64,000 nucleotides of DNA from Mycobacterium conspicuum (GTDB lineage: Bacteria; Actinomycetota; Actinomycetes; Mycobacteriales; Mycobacteriaceae): the NCBI RefSeq assembly GCF_010730195.1, contig NZ_AP022613.1:5766001-5830000 (forward strand), in the 5' to 3' direction. Positions 50,400 to 59,971 of this stretch are shown piece after piece. The number at the start of each line of letters is the position of its first letter. The stretch's first letter is position 1. The notes beneath the pieces were generated by a model. It had not been told where the DNA came from. It did not search any database and worked only from the letters and a program-made list of their open reading frames with translations. The translations under genes were made by a program, and so were the position numbers.

Positions 50400-51887
50400 A
50401 TGCCGCTGAGTTTGTCCAACCGGGACCAAAATTCCGGCCACCTGTTTTACAACCGGCGGTTGCGGGCGGCAACAACGCGCTTCTCGGCGCGGATGAAACA
50501 CGACGACCGCAAGCAGACCGCCGCGATCGTGTTGTCGATGGTGTTGGTGGCGATCGGCGCGGGCTGGATGATGTTGCTCAACGTGCTCAAGCCCGCGGGG
50601 GCAGTGGGCGACTCGGCGATTATCGGCGACCGCGATTCCGGTGCAATCTACGCGCGCATCGACGGGCGACTGTATCCGGCGCTGAATTTGACCTCCGCGC
50701 GGCTGGCGACCGGCACTGCCGGGCAGCCGACGTGGGTCAAGCCCGCCGAGATCGCGAAGTATCCGACGGGGCCGCTGGTTGGCATCCCGGGGGCGCCCGC
50801 GGCGATGACGGTGAACCGCGGCGCCGTCTCGGCGTGGTCGGTGTGCGATACGGCAGGGCGTCCGCGCAGCGGGGATAAGCCGGTGGTCACCTCAATCGCG
50901 GGCGAACTCAGCGCCGCGGGACGCGCCGTACCGCTGCACAACGACGCGGGGCTGCTGGTGACATTCGACGGCAACACGTATGTGATTTGGGGAGCCAAGC
51001 GCTCACAGATCGACCCCACCAACCGGGCGGTCACCTTGAGCCTGGGGCTTGACCCGGGAGTGACTGCGCCGGTGGAGATTTCGCGCGCCCTGTTCGACGC
51101 ACTGCCCGCGACGGAGCCGCTGCGCGTGCCGCAAGTACCGGAGGCGGGCACCCCGTCAAAGTGGGTGCCAGGTTCACAGGTGGGCGCGGTCCTGCAGGCC
51201 CAAACCGCCACCGGGGGAAGCCAGTTCTACGTGCTGCTACCCGACGGGGTGCAAAAGATCAACAGCTTCGTCGCCGATCTGCTGCGCAGCGCAAACTCTT
51301 ACGGATCGACAGCGCCGCGGGCGGTGAGTCCCGATACGTTGGTCAACATCCCCCAAGTCTCGTCGTTGCCGGTCGACTACTATCCCACCGGGCGGCTGAA
51401 TTTCGTTGACCCAGCGGCTAATCCGACAACATGTGTCGGCTGGGAGAAGGCGTCGACGGATCCCCAGGCCCGCGTCGCCGTGTATAACGGGCGGGGGCTT
51501 CCGGTGCCCGAGTCGATGGACAACCGGATCGTGCGCCTGGTGCGTGACGACCGCGACTCAGCATCGGTGGTCGCCAATCAGGTGCTGGTGTTGCCGGGCG
51601 CGGCCAACTTCGTGACGTCGACCAGCGGTGCGATGACCGCCTATTCTCGTGAATCGTTGTTTTGGGTGTCGGACAACGGGGTTCGATTCGGGATCGACGC
51701 CGACGAGGCGACGTTGCGCGCGCTGGGGCTCGATCCTGCCGCGGCAGTGCAGGCGCCGTGGCCGCTGTTGCGGACTTTTGCTGCGGGACCGGCTTTGTCG
51801 CGACAGGCGGCGCTTCTCGCCCGCGACACGGTCCCGGCGCTGGGTCAAGCGGCCGTCGTCACCACAACTGCGAAAGCCGGGGGCTAG
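50400..51887 (+). CDS. eccB2: ESX-2 core membrane component EccB
   Basis: This 495-residue single-pass protein is part of the type VII secretion core complex. The short N-terminal cytoplasmic part (LSNRDQNSGHLFYNRRLRAATTRFSARM) leads to one helix (AAIVLSMVLVAIGAGWMMLL, about 41-60) and a large periplasmic domain with EccB repeats and two conserved Cys (WSVCDTAG, TTCVGWEK). The length equals Mtb EccB2. It starts at ATG 50400 and is followed by eccC2 after four bases. I assign ESX-2 from position (after the Rv3899c/Rv3897c-like genes) and length. Confidence 0.92.
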   Translation: MPLSLSNRDQNSGHLFYNRRLRAATTRFSARMKHDDRKQTAAIVLSMVLVAIGAGWMMLLNVLKPAGAVGDSAIIGDRDSGAIYARIDGRLYPALNLTSARLATGTAGQPTWVKPAEIAKYPTGPLVGIPGAPAAMTVNRGAVSAWSVCDTAGRPRSGDKPVVTSIAGELSAAGRAVPLHNDAGLLVTFDGNTYVIWGAKRSQIDPTNRAVTLSLGLDPGVTAPVEISRALFDALPATEPLRVPQVPEAGTPSKWVPGSQVGAVLQAQTATGGSQFYVLLPDGVQKINSFVADLLRSANSYGSTAPRAVSPDTLVNIPQVSSLPVDYYPTGRLNFVDPAANPTTCVGWEKASTDPQARVAVYNGRGLPVPESMDNRIVRLVRDDRDSASVVANQVLVLPGAANFVTSTSGAMTAYSRESLFWVSDNGVRFGIDADEATLRALGLDPAAAVQAPWPLLRTFAAGPALSRQAALLARDTVPALGQAAVVTTTAKAGG

Positions 51888-51891
51888 CGAA

Positions 51892-54800
51892 ATGTCGAAG
51901 AGATCGTTTCCCATCAATCGCGTCAAAATCGAGCCGCCGAAACCGGTTCGGGTTGCACCGGCTGCGCCGATCGCGCTGCCGGAACGCGAGCCGCGCAACA
52001 TTTGGGTGATGATCGGCGTGCCGGCGCTGATCATCGCGCTGATCGGCACCATCGTGATGCTCTACGTGTCCGGTGTGCGCAGCTTGTCCACCGGCTTCTT
52101 TCCGCTGATGGGTATCGGTGCGTTCAGCATGCTGGCGTTTTCCGGACGGCTTGGGCGGGCGCGCAAAATCACCTGGGGCGAAATGGAAAAGGGCCGCCGC
52201 CGCTACCTGCGCGACCTCGACACCACCCGCGACGAGATTCAGGCCGCCGTGTGCGCGCAACGTCAATGGCAGCAGTCGGTGCACTCCGATCCACGGGGGC
52301 TCGGCGCGATTATCGGCGGCCCGCGGATGTGGGAACGCGGCCGCGGCGACGTCGACTTCCTCGAGGTGCGGGTGGGGACCGGCGTTCAGCACGCACCGGA
52401 TTCGGTGCTGTCGGTGACGTGGCCCGACATCGCCTCCGACGAGGAACTCGAGCCGGTCACCGGGCAGGCGCTGCGCGATTTCATCTTGGAACAGCGCAAG
52501 ATTCGCGATATCGCCAAAGTGTTGAACCTCCGGTCGGCGCCCGGGTTCAGCTTCGTCAGCGAGGACCTGGATCGAGTCCGGTCCCTGATGCGTTCCGTGT
52601 TGTGTTCCCTTGCGGTGTTCCACAATCCGCGCGACGTCAAGTTGATGGTGGTAACAAGAAACCCCGAAGTCTGGTCGTGGATGGTCTGGCTGCCGCACAA
52701 CTTGCACGACGAACTGTTCGATGCGTGCGGTTGGCGGCGCCTGATATTTGCCACACCCGAGGAGCTGGAAGAGGCCTTGGGCGCTGAGCTGCACATGAAG
52801 GGTAAGCGTGGCGCGTGGACGCCACTCGCAGCGGCCAGCCCGACCGCAATGGGCTCGGCGCTGGAAACCGGGCCAGGCACTGACACCGCGATTTTGGGAC
52901 CACACCTGGTGATCGTCGACGACAACACCGGCAGTCCAGATGCGTGGGAAAGCGTAGTCGGACAGGTCGGCAAGGCCGGAATTACTTTGCTGCGCATCGC
53001 GTCTCGCGCGGGCATCGGGGTCGGCTTCGGCGAAGGTCAGATTCTAGAGATGGCCGAGGCAACCGTCACCGGCAAAGCCAGCAGGAACGGCGCCGGCCCC
53101 GACAACGAAGACGGACGCCCCGCGCCATTGCTGCGAGCGCGCGGCAAGTTCTTCGCCCATGCCGACCAGTTGTCGATTCCGCGGGCCTACCGGTATGCGC
53201 GGGCGATGGCGCGGTGGTCACCCACGAGTCGCAGCGAGATCGCCGATTCCACCAGCGGCGCCGCCGAGTTGTTGCGTGCGCTGGGCATCAGCGACCCGCG
53301 GGAATTGGACGTCGACCGGCTGTGGGCCGAACGCCGCGGCCGCGGCGACGAGCGGTGGTCGGAAATCCCGGTCGGCGCTAAACCCAATGGCGAGCTGCAA
53401 AACATCATCATCCGCGCAAAAGACTTCGGTGGCTTCGGGTTCCACTCGGTAGTCATCGGCACCAGCGGATCGGGCAAATCGGAATTCTTTCTGTCGCTGG
53501 TCTACGGGATCGCGCTGACGCACTCCCCAGAGACATTCAACGTCATCTTTGTCGATATGAAATTCGAATCGGCGGCCCAGGACATCCTTGGCCTTCCCCA
53601 TGTGGTGGCCGCGTTGTCGAACCTCGGCAAGGACGAGCGGCATCTGGCGGAACGGATGCGCCGGGTGATCGATGGTGAGATCAAGCAGCGCTATGAACTG
53701 TTCACATCCGTTGGGGCGCGCGATGCCAACGACTACGAGGAGATCCGACTGGCCGGACGCGACCTGCCACCGGTGCCGGTGCTGTTGGTGATCGTCGACG
53801 AATATCTCGAGTTGTTCGCCAATCACGAGAAGTGGATCAACCTCATCATCCACATCGGCCAGGAGGGCCGCGGCGCCAACGTCTTCTTCATGCTGGGCGG
53901 ACAGCGCCTGGACCTGTCTTCGTTGCAAAAAGTCAAGTCCAACATCGCCTTTCGGATCGCGTTGCGCGCGGAGTCCGGCGACGATAGCCGGGAAGTGATC
54001 GGGTCGGACGCTGCCTATCATCTGCCGTCGAAGGAAAACGGCTTCGCACTGTTGAAGGTCGGGCCGCGCGACCTGGAACCGTTTCGATGCTTCTACCTGT
54101 CGGCACCGTTCGTGGTGCCGAAGGTGAGCGAAATGTCTACCACCGTCGATATGACCTTGACGAAGCCGCGGCTGTACAACTGGCAGTACCAACCGTTGGA
54201 CGCCCCCGACGCCGCGGCACTGGAAGCCGCCGCCGCCGTCGACACCGAGCCTGACGAATTCCTCTATCACGAAGACGGTTTCAAGCGGAAAAAGATCGTG
54301 GACGTGTTGCGGGAGTCGCTGCAGAACGTGCCGCACCGATCACCGCGGCGGCCGTGGTTGGAACCGCTGGACGACCCCGAGCCGGTCGACGCTCTGGTCG
54401 CCGGCTACCGGGGCAAGCCATGGCATGCCGACTACGGTCAGAACTCGGGACTGACTTTTCCGGTGGGCGTGATGGATATCCCCGAGGAATCCAAGCAGGT
54501 CGTGTACGCCATTGATGCGCTGCGCAGCAACATCATCGTGGTCGGCGCCAAACAGTGCGGCAAGACGACCACGTTGATGACCCTGATGTGTTCTGCGGCA
54601 ACGATGTACAGCCCGTCGAGGGTGACGTTCTTCTGCGTCGGGGGTGCGACCTTGGCCCAGGTTGCCTCGCTGCCGCACGTCACCGACATTGTGTCGCCGA
54701 AGGACTACGAAGGCATCGAGCGCATCCTGAGCAGCATGGACGCGCTGATCGATGCGCGCGAAAATGCGTTCCGGCAAGCCAAGATTGACCTCGACGGATT

Positions 54801-56091
54801 TCGCGAGCGGCGATTCGGGCCAGGCAGTGACGGGTTGGGCGGCACCGATCCCAATGACCCGTTCGGCGACGTCTTCGTGGTGCTCGACGACTACGACGGC
54901 CTCTACGCGATGGACAACCTGCTGGGCGATCGCATCATCTCGCTGAGTAGCCGCGGCCCCGAGTACGGGGTGCACGTGATGTGTAGCGCCGGAGGCTGGA
55001 TTCACGGACAAAGACAGAGCCTGCTGCAGAATGTGACCGCGCGAATCCAGTTGCGGTTGGCCGATCCCAGCGAGAGCCAGATGGGCCACTCGTCGCTCGA
55101 GTCACGGGAAGCGGCTCGGCGGACGTTGAACCGTCCCGGCTTCGGTTTGACCGACAGCCTCCACGAGCTGCGGGTGGGTGTGCCGGTGTTGGTCAACCCT
55201 GACACCGGCATGCCGCTCGAGGTTACCGACGTCGGCGCGCGCGTCGCCGAGGTCGCCGGGGTGACCAAGCATGCCAACCTGCAGCGGCTGCCGCAGCGCG
55301 TGGAACTACAGGCGATCCTCACGCACGAAGCGGCGCACCCCCGCGGTGATGAGCTGTCGATCGCCTTCGCGATCGGCGAACGGCACCAACTGGGTCCGGT
55401 TCCCATCGGTCTCCGGGAAAGCCCGGGAATGGTGATTCTGGGCCGGCAGGGCTGCGGCAAGACGACCGCGCTGATGGCCATTGGTGAGGCGATCATGAGC
55501 CGGTTCAGCCCGCAGGAGGCCCAACTCACGCTGATCGACCCCAAAACGGCCGCGCACGGGCTGAGAGATCTGCACGGTCCGGGCTACGTCCGTGCCTACG
55601 CCTACGACCAAGACGAGATCGACGAGGTGATAACCCAACTGGCCCAACAGATCTTGTTGCCGCGGCTCCCTCCCAAGGGTTTGAGCCAGGAGGAGCTGCG
55701 CGCCCTCAAGCCGTGGGAGGGATCCCGGCATTTCGTTCTCATCGACGACGTGCAGGATCTGCGCAAGGAGCAGAGTTACCCGGCTAAGCCGCCGGTGGGC
55801 GCGGCGCTGTGGATGCTGATGGAACGCGCCCGACAGATCGGTCTGCACGTGTTCATGACGCGCAATAGCGCGAATTTTGCGACGCTGCAAATGGATCCGT
55901 GGATCAGGTTCCAGACTTCAGCGAAGGTAGCCCAGCTGTACATGGACAACGATCCGCAAAACAGAATCAATCGGTTGGTCCGCGCTCAAGCGCTGCCGCC
56001 GGGGAGGGGTCTGCTGCTCAGCGCGGACGAAGCGGTCGAGGGAGTTTTGGTGGGGATGCCGTCGACCGGGCGTGGTGGCGACAGCCCGTAG
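51892..56091 (+). CDS. eccC2: ESX-2 FtsK/SpoIIIE-type ATPase EccC
   Basis: This 1399-residue motor of the type VII secretion system recognises substrates and drives export. Two N-terminal helices (about 39-61 and 67-85) anchor it. A DUF domain follows, then three ATPase domains with Walker A at G523-TSGSGK529-S, G885-AKQCGK891-T and G1184-RQGCGK1190-T, and Walker B-like VIVDEYLELF, VFVVLDDYDG and FVLIDDVQD. All three P-loops are intact, and the gene is one frame, not split as in ESX-1. The next genes of ESX-2 (PE, PPE, Esx pair, espG, eccD, mycP, eccE, eccA) are not downstream; Rv0036c-like lies there on the opposite strand. Confidence 0.95.
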   Translation: MSKRSFPINRVKIEPPKPVRVAPAAPIALPEREPRNIWVMIGVPALIIALIGTIVMLYVSGVRSLSTGFFPLMGIGAFSMLAFSGRLGRARKITWGEMEKGRRRYLRDLDTTRDEIQAAVCAQRQWQQSVHSDPRGLGAIIGGPRMWERGRGDVDFLEVRVGTGVQHAPDSVLSVTWPDIASDEELEPVTGQALRDFILEQRKIRDIAKVLNLRSAPGFSFVSEDLDRVRSLMRSVLCSLAVFHNPRDVKLMVVTRNPEVWSWMVWLPHNLHDELFDACGWRRLIFATPEELEEALGAELHMKGKRGAWTPLAAASPTAMGSALETGPGTDTAILGPHLVIVDDNTGSPDAWESVVGQVGKAGITLLRIASRAGIGVGFGEGQILEMAEATVTGKASRNGAGPDNEDGRPAPLLRARGKFFAHADQLSIPRAYRYARAMARWSPTSRSEIADSTSGAAELLRALGISDPRELDVDRLWAERRGRGDERWSEIPVGAKPNGELQNIIIRAKDFGGFGFHSVVIGTSGSGKSEFFLSLVYGIALTHSPETFNVIFVDMKFESAAQDILGLPHVVAALSNLGKDERHLAERMRRVIDGEIKQRYELFTSVGARDANDYEEIRLAGRDLPPVPVLLVIVDEYLELFANHEKWINLIIHIGQEGRGANVFFMLGGQRLDLSSLQKVKSNIAFRIALRAESGDDSREVIGSDAAYHLPSKENGFALLKVGPRDLEPFRCFYLSAPFVVPKVSEMSTTVDMTLTKPRLYNWQYQPLDAPDAAALEAAAAVDTEPDEFLYHEDGFKRKKIVDVLRESLQNVPHRSPRRPWLEPLDDPEPVDALVAGYRGKPWHADYGQNSGLTFPVGVMDIPEESKQVVYAIDALRSNIIVVGAKQCGKTTTLMTLMCSAATMYSPSRVTFFCVGGATLAQVASLPHVTDIVSPKDYEGIERILSSMDALIDARENAFRQAKIDLDGFRERRFGPGSDGLGGTDPNDPFGDVFVVLDDYDGLYAMDNLLGDRIISLSSRGPEYGVHVMCSAGGWIHGQRQSLLQNVTARIQLRLADPSESQMGHSSLESREAARRTLNRPGFGLTDSLHELRVGVPVLVNPDTGMPLEVTDVGARVAEVAGVTKHANLQRLPQRVELQAILTHEAAHPRGDELSIAFAIGERHQLGPVPIGLRESPGMVILGRQGCGKTTALMAIGEAIMSRFSPQEAQLTLIDPKTAAHGLRDLHGPGYVRAYAYDQDEIDEVITQLAQQILLPRLPPKGLSQEELRALKPWEGSRHFVLIDDVQDLRKEQSYPAKPPVGAALWMLMERARQIGLHVFMTRNSANFATLQMDPWIRFQTSAKVAQLYMDNDPQNRINRLVRAQALPPGRGLLLSADEAVEGVLVGMPSTGRGGDSP

Positions 56092-56173
56092 GCGGTTCAT
56101 GAAGTATCAGCGGTGATAGCGCATTTGAAAGTCACCTATGGGTCGGCGGACGGTGCTCAAGCGACGCACGCGT

Positions 56174-56950
56174 TCAGCGCCCCGGACCCGGAGGCCCGGC
56201 GAAGGCCTGCGCAATCGTCAGCCAGTGCTGCGCGTCGGCGCCCTCGGCCGTGATGTCTAAGGTGGCCAGCGGGCGGCGTTGAGTGACCAGGAAACAGAAG
56301 TCCTCGGCCAACCCCGTCACGCGTTGCGCCGCATCCGACGGTCCCCAGGACCAGACATCGCCGGAAGGCCCGCGCAGCTCGACCAGGAATGGCTCGCTCG
56401 GCGGAGTCAGGTTGTTGACGACGAACGCGTAGTCCCGGGTCCGCACGCCGATGTGCGCGATGGACCGCAGCCGGTCGGTGGCGGGCCGTTGCACGCCGAG
56501 GGCGTCGGCGACGTCGAGCCCGTGCGCCCAGGTCTCCATCAGCCGCGCGGTGGCCATCGACGCCGCGCTCATCGGCGGGCCGAACCACGGCAGTTTGCGG
56601 CCGTCGGCAACCGTCAGCAGCGCGTCGTGCAGGCGCGCGCGGGTCTCCCGCCAGTCGGCGAGCAGCTCGGCCGGCGGTACCGACGCCAGCTCCTCGGCGC
56701 CCGCGTCGACGAAACCACCCGGGTCGGTCGCCGCCGCGGCCAACGTCGAGGCGAACCCGGCCTCGTCGGTGATCGACAGCAGCGCGACCCGGTCGGTCCA
56801 CAACAGGTGCCCGACCTGGTGGGCGATGGTCCAGCCCGGCGCGGGCGTCGGAGCGGCCCAGCGGTCCGGTGCAAGCGCCGCCACCAACGCGTCCAGGTCG
56901 TCGCTTTCGGCGCGCAGGTCAGCCACCACGGGTCCGGGTCCAGCCATCAT
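56174..56950 (-). CDS. TIGR03084-type metal-binding protein (Rv0036c-like)
   Basis: This 258-residue protein has the DinB-like fold of mycothiol-dependent enzymes. Likely metal-binding His lie in WTIAHQVGHLLW, ETWAHGLDV and IAHIGVRTRDYAF. Relatives act as maleylpyruvate isomerases or mycothiol transferases, and the substrate here is unknown. ATG 56950 overlaps the stop of the MFS gene (ATGA) and gives the Mtb length of 257. It converges on eccC2 across about 82 bases, the junction between two chromosome blocks that are apart in Mtb. Confidence 0.88.
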   Translation of the reverse strand: MMAGPGPVVADLRAESDDLDALVAALAPDRWAAPTPAPGWTIAHQVGHLLWTDRVALLSITDEAGFASTLAAAATDPGGFVDAGAEELASVPPAELLADWRETRARLHDALLTVADGRKLPWFGPPMSAASMATARLMETWAHGLDVADALGVQRPATDRLRSIAHIGVRTRDYAFVVNNLTPPSEPFLVELRGPSGDVWSWGPSDAAQRVTGLAEDFCFLVTQRRPLATLDITAEGADAQHWLTIAQAFAGPPGPGR

Positions 56951-58251
56951 TGCCTCGCAGGTTGTCGGCGCGCCGAGCGCATGAAGGTGGTGTGGGCCAG
57001 CAGGCCGATCACATACAGCACCGACCCGGCCACCACGAACGCGGGCGCGCGGCCGTCGTCGGGAATCAGGGTCGCGGCCACGGTGATCGCGGCGATGAAC
57101 ATCACCCAGAACAGCGCATCCTGCACGGCGAAGACGTGCCCCCGCAGCGCGTCGTCGACGTCCATCTGGATCGCGGAATCGGCGCACAGCTTGATCACCT
57201 GGCCGGAGATGCCGAGGAAAAAGCTGCACACCACCATGATCTGGAGTACCAGTCCGGCGGCCGCGACCTGGATGACCGCCGAGGCTAGCAGCGCGCCGTT
57301 GGCCGTGGCATAGCGCCCCCAGCGCCGCACCGACACCGGCGTCAACACCGTGGCCAGGAAGGCGCCCAGGCCCGACGCACCGAAAAACAGCAGCGCGGTG
57401 CCCAGCCCGCCGATCGCGGGATCTCGCAAATGGTGGACCAGCACCAGCATCACCAGCGAGTTGATCCCCACCACCATGCGGTGCGCGGCCAGGCCGGACA
57501 ACGTGGCGGCAACGGTCGGGCGTTGCAGCACCGTGCGCGCCCCGTGCAGCCAGCCCATGATCACCGCGTAGGCCACCGACCCATGGATCGCGCGACGGGA
57601 GTCGTCGGGGCCCAGCACGCCGGGGCCAAAGCGCCAGGCCAGCAGCAATGCGATCAGTACCGGGATCGCGACGAGGAAGACGATCACCGAGGAGCCGCGG
57701 TCGCCCGCCCCGACGATCCAGCGCGGCACGAGCATGAAGTTGGCGCCCAGGAACGCCATGACGGCGCCGGTCGCGGTGGCCACCGAGTTCATCGTGACCA
57801 CCTCGTCGCGGGGTACCACGTCGGGCAGCGCCGCCGCCAGGCCGGACATGACGAACCGCGACAGGCCGTTGGTGAGAAGCGCCGCGATCAGCAGCGGCAG
57901 TTCGCCGGCCCCGACGGCCAGGATCACGCCGATCACGGCGACCAGCACCGCCCGGCCCGCGTTCGCGCCGACGATCACCAGCCGTCGATCCCAGCGGTCC
58001 ATCAACGCGCCGGCGAAGGGCCCGAGCAGCGAGTAGGGCAGGAACAGCACGGTGAAGGCGCCCGCGATCGCCATCGGGTCGGCGGCCCGGTCGGGATTGA
58101 ACAGCAGCGCCCCCGCCAGCGCGGCCTGGAACAACCCCTCACCGAACTGACTGGCCATGCGTACCTGCAGCAGCCGCCAGAAATCGGGCATGCTGCGCAC
58201 CAGCCGCCACAGGTGGACGGGCGCACGCGCGTGCATCCGAGATCCAGTCAC
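56947..58251 (-). CDS. MFS transporter (Rv0037c-like)
   Basis: This 434-residue major-facilitator protein has about 12 helices. The cytoplasmic loop GALMDRWDRRLVIVGAN matches the MFS signature between helices 2 and 3. Mid-protein GVLGPDDSRRAIHGS marks the central loop, and a second half follows. The substrate is unknown. I chose GTG 58251 because GGAAG precedes it; ATG 58236 five codons later is the alternative. Frames further upstream are shadows of the divergent YqgE-like gene. It is coupled to the Rv0036c-like gene. Confidence 0.9.
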   Translation of the reverse strand: MTGSRMHARAPVHLWRLVRSMPDFWRLLQVRMASQFGEGLFQAALAGALLFNPDRAADPMAIAGAFTVLFLPYSLLGPFAGALMDRWDRRLVIVGANAGRAVLVAVIGVILAVGAGELPLLIAALLTNGLSRFVMSGLAAALPDVVPRDEVVTMNSVATATGAVMAFLGANFMLVPRWIVGAGDRGSSVIVFLVAIPVLIALLLAWRFGPGVLGPDDSRRAIHGSVAYAVIMGWLHGARTVLQRPTVAATLSGLAAHRMVVGINSLVMLVLVHHLRDPAIGGLGTALLFFGASGLGAFLATVLTPVSVRRWGRYATANGALLASAVIQVAAAGLVLQIMVVCSFFLGISGQVIKLCADSAIQMDVDDALRGHVFAVQDALFWVMFIAAITVAATLIPDDGRAPAFVVAGSVLYVIGLLAHTTFMRSARRQPARQ

Positions 58252-58371
58252 ACAGCCAACTTCCGACGATTCGGCGCGATGGGGGATTCGACGCCTCAAC
58301 CACAGTACAAATATTTGTGCGACGTCATCGTTTAACCGGGGGACACCCCTTCGGGGTGCCATGATGGTGGG

Positions 58372-58977
58372 GTGCCCCCGCCCGAGGACCCAGAGGACTA
58401 CATCGCCCCCGCCGCCCAGCGGGTGCGTGCGGGTACGTTGCTGCTTGCCAACACGGATCTTCTCGAGCCGACGTTTCGGCGCAGCGTGATCTACATCGTC
58501 GAACACAACGACGGCGGCACGTTGGGCGTTGTGCTCAACCGTCCCAGCGAGACCGCGGTCTATAACGTGCTGCCGCAGTGGGCCAAACTGGCGACGAAGC
58601 CCAAGACGATGTTCATCGGCGGGCCGGTGAAGCGAGACGCCGCGCTGTGCCTCGCCACCCTGCGGGTGGGAGCGGACCCGGACGGTGTGCCGGGCCTGCG
58701 GCACGTGGCCGGCCGGATGGTGATGGTCGACTTGGACGCCGAACCGGATCTGATCGCGCCACTGGTCGAGGGGGTGCGCATCTTCGCCGGCTATTCCGGC
58801 TGGACCATCGGTCAGCTGGAGGGCGAAATCGAGCGCGACGATTGGATTGTGTTGTCGGCGTTGCCTTCTGACCTTCTGGTCGGTCCGAGAACCGATCTGT
58901 GGGGTCAGGTGCTGCGCCGGCAACCGCTGCCGTTGGCGTTGCTTGCCACACACCCGATCGACGTGAGCCGCAACTAG
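58372..58977 (+). CDS. YqgE/AlgH (UPF0301) family protein (Rv0038)
   Basis: This 201-residue UPF0301/DUF179 protein has family blocks GTLLLANTDLLEPTFRRSVIYIVEH, GTLGVVLNRPSE, IGGPVKRDA and FAGYSGWTIGQLEGEI. The family is widespread but its molecular role is unresolved. It starts at GTG 58372 and matches Mtb Rv0038 (202). Its TAG stop interlocks with the stop of the convergent transporter gene in the sequence CTAG. Confidence 0.93.
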   Translation: MPPPEDPEDYIAPAAQRVRAGTLLLANTDLLEPTFRRSVIYIVEHNDGGTLGVVLNRPSETAVYNVLPQWAKLATKPKTMFIGGPVKRDAALCLATLRVGADPDGVPGLRHVAGRMVMVDLDAEPDLIAPLVEGVRIFAGYSGWTIGQLEGEIERDDWIVLSALPSDLLVGPRTDLWGQVLRRQPLPLALLATHPIDVSRN

Positions 58978-59954
58978 GCCACTTCCTCCAGCTGTTGGCG
59001 CCCCAGCCTGCTGGCGATCACCGAGCACACCACCAGCTGAATCTGGTGAAAAATCATCAGCGGCAACATGCTCAAACCGACTGTGGCGGAAGGGAACAAC
59101 ACGAGCGCCATCGGAAGTCCGGATGCCAGGCTCTTTTTCGAGCCGCAGAACAGCAGCACGATCTTGTCGCCGCGCTCGAACCCGGCCCATCCGCCGATCA
59201 ACCAGGTGACGACGAGCACCACGGCGAGCAGCACGGTGGCGACGACGACGACCGTGATCAACTGCCAGCCACCGACGCTGAGCCAGATCCCCTCGATCAC
59301 GCCCATCGAAAAAGCGGTGTAGACCACCAGCAGAATGGAACCGCGGTCGACCACCTTGAGCAGCGCGGCGTGCCGCGTCAACGCCGCGGCGATCCACGGC
59401 CGCGCCAACTGTCCGGCCGCGAACGGCAGCAGCAGCTGCACCACGATGTCGCCGAGCGCGCGGCCGGTGACGGGGGGCGCGCCCGGATGGTTCATCAACA
59501 GCACCACCAGCAGCGGGGTCAGCACCACACCCAGGATGTTGGACAACGAGGCGCTGACAATGGCCGCCGACACGTGACCGCGCGCGATCGAGGTGAACGC
59601 GATCGAGGACTGCACGGTGGACGGGACGAGGCACAAAAACAGTAGCCCGGCATAGAGGTCATCGGTCAGCAGCGCGGGCACCAGAGCCCAGCAGGCCAGC
59701 CCGAGGAGCGGGAAGATCACGAAGGTGGTGGCCAGCACCAGCAGGTGCAGTCGCCATTGCCGCACCCCGTGCCAGGCTTGCTGCGGCGACAACCGGGCGC
59801 CGTAGAGGAAGAACAGCACGGCGATCGCCGCTTTCGCCGCGCCGGACACGGCCTCGCCGGCCGATCCGTTGGCGGGCAGAAGGGCGGCAAGAGCCACCGT
59901 CGCCGCCAGCAACAGCAGGAAGCCGTCGACGGGAAGCGCCCGGAGCCGCCTCAA
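58974..59954 (-). CDS. SBF-like bile acid:sodium symporter family transporter
   Basis: This 326-residue membrane protein has about ten helices and belongs to the SBF-like (YfeH/PF13593-type) family. Typical stretches are AAIAVLFFLYGARLSPQQA, FLCLVPSTVQSSIAFTS and FCGSKKSLASGLPMA. The substrate is unknown; relatives move organic anions with sodium. The start is probably TTG 59954 (RRLRALPVDGF), 17 bases after the Rv0039c-like stop, since the frame upstream is non-homologous. I do not place this gene between Rv0038 and Rv0039c in Mtb, so it is extra here or lost there. Confidence 0.85.
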   Translation of the reverse strand: MRRLRALPVDGFLLLLAATVALAALLPANGSAGEAVSGAAKAAIAVLFFLYGARLSPQQAWHGVRQWRLHLLVLATTFVIFPLLGLACWALVPALLTDDLYAGLLFLCLVPSTVQSSIAFTSIARGHVSAAIVSASLSNILGVVLTPLLVVLLMNHPGAPPVTGRALGDIVVQLLLPFAAGQLARPWIAAALTRHAALLKVVDRGSILLVVYTAFSMGVIEGIWLSVGGWQLITVVVVATVLLAVVLVVTWLIGGWAGFERGDKIVLLFCGSKKSLASGLPMALVLFPSATVGLSMLPLMIFHQIQLVVCSVIASRLGRQQLEEVA

Positions 59955-59971
59955 AACGACAGGGTGCGGGC

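Noticed and set aside
58252..59634. N-terminal extension of the MFS gene through the YqgE-like region
   Set aside because: The extension lies opposite a real gene, is Arg/Gly-rich and has no homology. The start is set at 58251.
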